NCBI RefSeq assembly: GCF_900220995.1
Contig: NZ_OBQF01000001.1
Location: forward strand, 124,001-188,000
DNA from: Salinicoccus kekensis
Lineage (GTDB): Bacteria > Bacillota > Bacilli > Staphylococcales > Salinicoccaceae
Length of the DNA stretch: 64,000 bases
Direction of reading: 5' to 3'
Every line of letters starts with the position of its first letter. Position 1 is the stretch's first letter. The position numbers were made by a program, and so were the translations under genes. Under the pieces are notes generated by a model. That model was not told the origin of the DNA, did not search any database, and was given only the letters and a program-made list of their open reading frames with translations. Of this stretch, positions 60,122 to 64,000 are shown piece after piece.

Positions 60122-60907
60122 ATGAACCAGTTTTCTTTTCAACCGCACGAGCATCATTATGGCAGCAGGGCAGGCGGCCGCCTGTTCGGATATACGAAAC
60201 GGACCGGGGGCGTGAGCCGTTACCCGGAAGACAGCTTCAATATGGCACTCTACATCGGTGATGAAAAAGAGAATGTGAATCATCACCAGGATATGCTTGC
60301 GTCGGAGATCGGCATCGCACCGGACAACTGGGTGCTGCCGGTCCAGAAGCACGGCGGCAATGTCGCTGAAGTGACGGCGGAAGACCGGGGTGTGAATGTC
60401 AGGGAACTGACGGATGCACTGGATGATGTCGATGCGCTGTATACTTATGACCCGGATGTCCTCCTCACCATGAACTATGCGGACTGCGTGCCGGTCTACG
60501 CTTTCAGCATGGTCAACGGATTCACAGCCCTCATCCACGCGGGCTGGAAAGGCACTTCAAAAGAGATACTGATCAACACTCTGAATGAATACGACGGCCA
60601 TCCGTCGGATCTTGTCGTGATCATCGGCATCAGCATCAACCAGTCCTGTTACGAAGTGGACGACCGGGTGATCGATGCGCTTCAGGACGATCATCTGAAA
60701 GGTGCCGTCACCGAAACGGAAAGCGGCTTTCAGCTGGATTTGAAGACGGTCAATAAAAACCAGGCGGAATCGTTCGGGGTGGACCCGGGGAACATCCACA
60801 TCACGCCGATTGGTACGGAAGATACGGATGAGTTTTTCTCTTTCCGCCTGGAGCACGGGAAAACCGGCCGTGCATTAGCATTTATAGGGAGAGTATCAAA
60901 TGATTAA
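60122..60907 (+). CDS. ylmD: YlmD, laccase-domain family (purine nucleoside phosphorylase / PgeF type)
   Basis: A 261-residue protein of the YfiH/YlmD family, with NYADCVPVYAF and LIHAGWKGTSKEI holding the zinc-binding Cys and His residues. Members act as zinc-dependent purine nucleoside phosphorylase/deaminase, and E. coli PgeF edits peptidoglycan precursors with misplaced residues; the second role fits this cell wall cluster. GGGGTGAAGCT precedes the ATG. It overlaps ylmE by eight bases. Confidence 0.88.
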   Translation: MNQFSFQPHEHHYGSRAGGRLFGYTKRTGGVSRYPEDSFNMALYIGDEKENVNHHQDMLASEIGIAPDNWVLPVQKHGGNVAEVTAEDRGVNVRELTDALDDVDALYTYDPDVLLTMNYADCVPVYAFSMVNGFTALIHAGWKGTSKEILINTLNEYDGHPSDLVVIIGISINQSCYEVDDRVIDALQDDHLKGAVTETESGFQLDLKTVNKNQAESFGVDPGNIHITPIGTEDTDEFFSFRLEHGKTGRALAFIGRVSND

Positions 60908-61532
60908 AGAGAATTTTAATGCGATAAAAGAAGGATTGCCCGATGATGTGAAGATCATCGTCGTGACAAAATATCATACAGTCGAAGAGGCGCTCGAAGC
61001 ATATGAAGCGGGCGTCAGGGATTTTGGCGAGAATCGTGTTGAAGGATTTTTGGAAAAACGAAAAGCACTTCCTGAAGATGCGGATGTCCACTTCATAGGG
61101 ACGCTGCAGTCGAGGAAAGTGAAGGATGTGGCGGAACATCTCACCCATCTGCATTCGCTTGACAGGGAAAGTGTGGCAAAAAGAATTGAACAACACGCAC
61201 CAAGTGCGGTAAAATGTTTTATACAGGTCAACGTCTCGGGAGAATCATCCAAGCATGGGCTCGATCCAGAAGAAGTGCAGCCCTTTTTGGAAGAGATCTC
61301 CGGGTACGGCAAGGTGGAAGTGGTCGGCCTGATGACCATGGCCCCTTTGACTGATGATGAAGAAGTGTTGAACGCCACATTCGGCCGATTGAAATCTTTG
61401 AGGGATGAGCTGCAGGAATCCCATCCCGGGATCACCGAGCTCAGCATGGGCATGAGCAACGATTATGAAATTGCAGTGGAGCATGATGCCTCCTACATAA
61501 GGATCGGTTCGAAAATAATGGGAAGCAGGTGA
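60900..61532 (+). CDS. ylmE: PLP homeostasis protein YlmE (YggS family)
   Basis: A 210-residue single-domain alanine racemase fold protein. The PLP lysine is in [36 protein letters not shown] and [17 protein letters not shown] are family signatures. It binds PLP and tunes free PLP and amino acid pools without a known catalytic reaction. GGGAGAG lies before the ATG, and the gene overlaps ylmD and sepF, so translation is coupled through this trio. Confidence 0.93.
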   Translation: MIKENFNAIKEGLPDDVKIIVVTKYHTVEEALEAYEAGVRDFGENRVEGFLEKRKALPEDADVHFIGTLQSRKVKDVAEHLTHLHSLDRESVAKRIEQHAPSAVKCFIQVNVSGESSKHGLDPEEVQPFLEEISGYGKVEVVGLMTMAPLTDDEEVLNATFGRLKSLRDELQESHPGITELSMGMSNDYEIAVEHDASYIRIGSKIMGSR

Positions 61533-62131
61533 TTGTCATCGCTATAAAAAACTTTTTAAAAGATTTTTTTGTTGTTGAAGTTGAAGAGGAAGTGCCGTCC
61601 GGAGCCGAACAACAATCAAAAAAGCCGGAGGCTGCGGCGAGGAGTAATGTAAAGCCGGAAGACGCAGGCAGCAAGGTCACGAGGCTTGATTTATCCAAAA
61701 ACGGCAGCACACAGCCGGTCAGCAAAATTAAAAAGGAAGATGACGAGAAGCAGTCCCGCCCATTCTTTAAAAAAGAACGCCAGAAACCAAGGCAGACACC
61801 GAAAAAGAAATACGCACCAGACAAGAGTAAGGAGACCACTTTGATGAACACTGAGAACAGAAACGCAAAAGTGCATTTATTTGAGCCGAGGGTTTTTTCG
61901 GAAACACAGGATATTGCGGATGAATTGAAGAATGAACGTGCAACTCTTGTGAATTTATCCAAAGTGGATGCGGCCCCTAAAAAGAGGATCGTCGATTTTC
62001 TGAGCGGAACCGTCTATGCTTTGAACGGTGATATACAGAAAGTCGGCAGCGACATCTTCCTCTGCACACCTAAAAGTGTCATCGTCGAAGGTGAAATCTC
62101 ATCAGATAAAGAAAACCCAGATGAAACGTAA
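61529..62131 (+). CDS. sepF: Cell division protein SepF
   Basis: A 200-residue protein. An amphipathic N-terminal helix ([17 protein letters not shown]) binds membrane, a charged linker spans about 20-110, and the conserved FtsZ-binding core begins [18 protein letters not shown] and includes [20 protein letters not shown]. The start is GTG at 61529, overlapping the ylmE TGA; it places four residues before the AIKN motif, as in S. aureus (MSHLALKD). SepF aligns FtsZ filaments and can replace FtsA as anchor. Confidence 0.92.
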   Translation: MIVIAIKNFLKDFFVVEVEEEVPSGAEQQSKKPEAAARSNVKPEDAGSKVTRLDLSKNGSTQPVSKIKKEDDEKQSRPFFKKERQKPRQTPKKKYAPDKSKETTLMNTENRNAKVHLFEPRVFSETQDIADELKNERATLVNLSKVDAAPKKRIVDFLSGTVYALNGDIQKVGSDIFLCTPKSVIVEGEISSDKENPDET

Positions 62132-62142
62132 GGAGCATTATT

Positions 62143-62454
62143 TTGGATAAATCATTAGTACTTGATATCATATATTTAATTTCCAACATCACTCTAATCT
62201 TTCTCCAGCTGTTCAGGTGGGGACTGATCATCTATATACTGAGTTCATGGCTGCCGGCACTCAGGGAGTCATCATTCGGCCAGTTTTTGGGCAAGATCTA
62301 TGAACCGATCATGGAGCCTTTCAGGAAGGTCATCCCGCCGCTCGGCGGCATGCTGGACCTGTCACCAATCCTTTTATTCGTGGTGCTGTGGCTGTTCCAG
62401 ATCGGTCTGGTTGAAGTGTTCAACGCATTAATTTCATTTGTCGTCGCATTTTAA
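62143..62454 (+). CDS. yggT: YggT family membrane protein (YlmG)
   Basis: A 103-residue membrane protein with two helices (about 10-38 and 66-100) flanking the conserved loop GKIYEPIMEPFRKVIPPLGG, followed by LDLSPILLF. It is linked to division or chromosome/nucleoid placement in bacteria and plastids. The start is TTG at 62143 after AAGGAG. It sits between sepF and ylmH as in other Firmicutes. Confidence 0.9.
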   Translation: MDKSLVLDIIYLISNITLIFLQLFRWGLIIYILSSWLPALRESSFGQFLGKIYEPIMEPFRKVIPPLGGMLDLSPILLFVVLWLFQIGLVEVFNALISFVVAF

Positions 62455-62459
62455 TGTAC

Positions 62460-62493
62460 AATCACGGTGATATCCTTTATCCCCGTGATTTTC
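62460..62493 (+). terminator. Weak hairpin between yggT and ylmH
   Basis: AATCACGG (62460-62467) pairs with CCGTGATT (62483-62490), with only a short T run after. It may attenuate rather than stop transcription. Confidence 0.4.
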
Positions 62494-62512
62494 AAGTTAA
62501 GGAGCATTCATT

Positions 62513-63298
62513 GTGAAAGAGATATTCCAACATTTCAGGCCGGAAGAAAAAGAGAAGATCATAAAGTTCAACAGCCGCTTTGAGACGGCTGAGCAGGATT
62601 ATTATCCGGTGCTGCTCGATTTCCTGGATCCACGCGAACAGAGCATAGTGGAGAGCATCTCGGGGCATTATCCCGGCATCAGGATTGAATTTTACGGCGG
62701 GGGTGCCTCCCATGGCCGCGAACGCATGCGTGCCATGCTTGTGCCGGAGATGATTGAAGTGGCGCCTGACGATTTTGAAGTGATGGTCCTCGAGCTTGAA
62801 TATCCGGAGAAATTCGTGGATTACAGCCACCGGAATATACTCGGGGCGATCATGAATGTCGGGCTTGACCGAAATCTGATCGGTGACATCGTCATCGGGG
62901 AGCGGATCCAATTTGCCATCGCCCGGCCGTATTTCCAGATATTCGAAACGGAGCTCACCACGATCAAGAATGCGCCGGTCACCCTGCGTGAGGTGCCGCA
63001 TGAATCGTTCATGGACATCATCGATGACGGTGCGGCTGAGACCATACTGATCTCAAGCTTCAGGCTCGACACCGTGACCGCCGAGATACTGAAAGAGGGC
63101 AGGGCCAAGGCGAAGAACAGGATTGAAAAGATGAAGGTCAAGGTCAACCACACGGTGGTGACGAACCCCGCGATGGTGCTTGAAGCAGGCGATGTCGTAT
63201 CAGTGCGGCATTTCGGCCGCTTCAAAGTGACGGAACTGCTGCATGAGACGAAGAAGGGCAAGTTCAGGGTGAAGGCGAAAGTATACAAAAGTGATTAA
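62513..63298 (+). CDS. ylmH: YlmH, S4-domain RNA-binding protein
   Basis: A 261-residue protein with a YlmH N-terminal domain (HFRPEEKEKIIKFNSRFE) and a C-terminal S4 domain (about 183-250, FRLDTVTAEILKEGRAKAKN). The family is linked to ribosome quality control, binding stalled 50S-peptidyl-tRNA complexes in Bacillus, and to division by its location. The start is GTG at 62513 after GGAGCATTCATT. It lies 13 bases before divIVA. Confidence 0.9.
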   Translation: MKEIFQHFRPEEKEKIIKFNSRFETAEQDYYPVLLDFLDPREQSIVESISGHYPGIRIEFYGGGASHGRERMRAMLVPEMIEVAPDDFEVMVLELEYPEKFVDYSHRNILGAIMNVGLDRNLIGDIVIGERIQFAIARPYFQIFETELTTIKNAPVTLREVPHESFMDIIDDGAAETILISSFRLDTVTAEILKEGRAKAKNRIEKMKVKVNHTVVTNPAMVLEAGDVVSVRHFGRFKVTELLHETKKGKFRVKAKVYKSD

Positions 63299-63311
63299 GA
63301 GGTGAAGGACT

Positions 63312-63830
63312 ATGGAAGCGAGCGAAAGAACGGGTAAAAAGTTTTCCACGGTGTACCGGGGGCTGGATGAAAAAGAAGTGAGGGACCACCTCCGGAAAAT
63401 CCAGGCCGAAATCGACGAGCGGGATAAGCGGATCGCACAGCTTGAGGAAATGCTGGATGAGCGTGAAGAGAACATCTCAAGCTTCAGATCCGTCGAAACG
63501 AGCATCAATGAAGCGATACTGACGGCCCAGAGGGCGGGCGATGACATGAAGGAGGCCGCAAGGGAGCGTGCCAATGAAATCATCGCGGCAGCAGAGTCCG
63601 AAAGGGCGAGGATCATGGATGAGGCGATGAGCAGGGCACGCCATATCGGCAGCCAGACGGAGGATATGAAACGCCAGTCGAAAGTGTTCAGGGCACGCTT
63701 CAAGATGCTTGTCCAGGCGCAGCTCGACCTGCTTGAGTCGGATGACTGGGATTATCTACTGGATTACGACCTCGACAATGAGGACCGTGCACGTGACATA
63801 GTCGGGGACGAGGGAAATAATGACGGGTAA
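63312..63830 (+). CDS. divIVA: Septum-site and polarity protein DivIVA
   Basis: A 172-residue coiled-coil protein. The N-terminal lipid-binding domain has KFSTVYRGLDEKEVRDHLRK, close to the FxxxxRGxDxxEVxxFL pattern, followed by long heptads (about 30-60 and 75-140) and an acidic tail ending GDEGNNDG. It senses negative membrane curvature and recruits wall and chromosome proteins. GAGGTGA precedes the ATG. Last gene of the cluster; a new promoter begins within four bases of its stop. Confidence 0.92.
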   Translation: MEASERTGKKFSTVYRGLDEKEVRDHLRKIQAEIDERDKRIAQLEEMLDEREENISSFRSVETSINEAILTAQRAGDDMKEAARERANEIIAAAESERARIMDEAMSRARHIGSQTEDMKRQSKVFRARFKMLVQAQLDLLESDDWDYLLDYDLDNEDRARDIVGDEGNNDG

Positions 63831-63833
63831 ATA

Positions 63834-63862
63834 TTGACGAATCGTCATTATTTTAGCATAAT
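63834..63862 (+). promoter_or_regulatory. Promoter of the T-box controlled gene (presumably ileS)
   Basis: TTGACG (63834-63839), a 17-base spacer and CATAAT (63857-63862), starting immediately after the divIVA stop codon. Confidence 0.75.
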
Positions 63863-63869
63863 GTATATA

Positions 63870-64000
63870 TTGTTAGACACGCAGGATGCGGGAGGCTTTT
63901 AAAGCGACCGGGGGATGGTGAGAGCTCCGGATGCACGGCATTTTGACATCACTAATGATTCACTATGAATATTATCGATCGAGATGACTCTGACTACGGG
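63870..64000 (+). ncRNA. T-box leader, 5' part, probably isoleucine (cut by window edge)
   Basis: Stem I of a T-box is visible. The base pairs TTAG (63874-63877) with CTAA (about 63952-63955). The distal arm CCGG...CTCCGG encloses GGATGGTGAGAG, the conserved apical loop pattern. The 3' internal loop holds ATC at 63948-63950 followed by A, read as an isoleucine specifier. In staphylococci ileS follows divIVA, so this should control isoleucyl-tRNA synthetase. The T-box and terminator lie beyond the window. Confidence 0.7.

Overview
The window looks like the chromosome of a Staphylococcaceae member with mid-range GC and acidic proteins, most like Salinicoccus. This is inferred from gene order and protein style; no search was run. 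The order rnjA-rpoY, def, ykyA, pdhABCD, UPF0223, yktB, IMPase, typA, ylaN, ftsW, pyc, ctaA/ctaB, ylbF, ylbG, rsmD, coaD, tmcAL, yceD, rpmF, bshC, then the dcw cluster to divIVA and the ileS leader, is the classic staphylococcal backbone. Very acidic linkers and tails (pdhC, ctaC) fit a moderate halophile.

Layout. 1-2.1 kb: the start of RNase J1 and RNA polymerase epsilon on the minus strand, behind a structured leader with a terminator; a small hypothetical gene; peptide deformylase; a YkyA lipoprotein. 2.2-8.6 kb: the pyruvate dehydrogenase operon, UPF0223 and a DUF4064 membrane protein. 8.8-21.3 kb: branched-chain amino acid synthesis in two units. The first is a BASS-family transporter plus ilvD. 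The second is ilvBNC-leuABCD-ilvA, behind an upstream cre site, a good promoter and a leucine T-box (specifier CUC). The terminal ilvA is a short form without a regulatory domain and has no usable start codon in its frame.

21.3-28.7 kb: a 51-bp tandem repeat array; a NERD-domain protein and its frameshifted paralogue on either side of yktB and the IMPase gene; DUF5325; typA; ylaH; a YlaL-like gene; ylaN. 28.7-41.4 kb: ftsW, pyruvate carboxylase, and a full caa3 cytochrome oxidase block (ctaA divergent from ctaB-CDEF, then ctaG and ctaM). 41.5-49.7 kb: YugN-like, ylbF, a second 51-bp repeat array, a GDPD phosphodiesterase, ylbG, rsmD, coaD, tmcAL, yceD, rpmF (not listed by ORF callers at this length cut-off), a GNAT acetyltransferase and bshC. 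49.7-64 kb: the division and cell wall cluster mraZ-rsmH-ftsL-pbp1-mraY-murD-divIB-ftsA-ftsZ-ylmDE-sepF-yggT-ylmH-divIVA, preceded by three 10-bp direct repeats that look like an MraZ operator. The window ends inside an isoleucine T-box leader, presumably for ileS.

The genes fit a connected picture. Pyruvate is the hub: PDH, pyruvate carboxylase and acetolactate synthase all use it. The caa3 oxidase and its assembly factors serve respiration, and the dcw cluster builds the septum. The least explained parts are the two 51-bp repeat arrays, which share arms and exact geometry and both lie between convergent genes; the leuD/ilvA junction; the NERD paralogue pair; and the leader of rpoY-rnjA.
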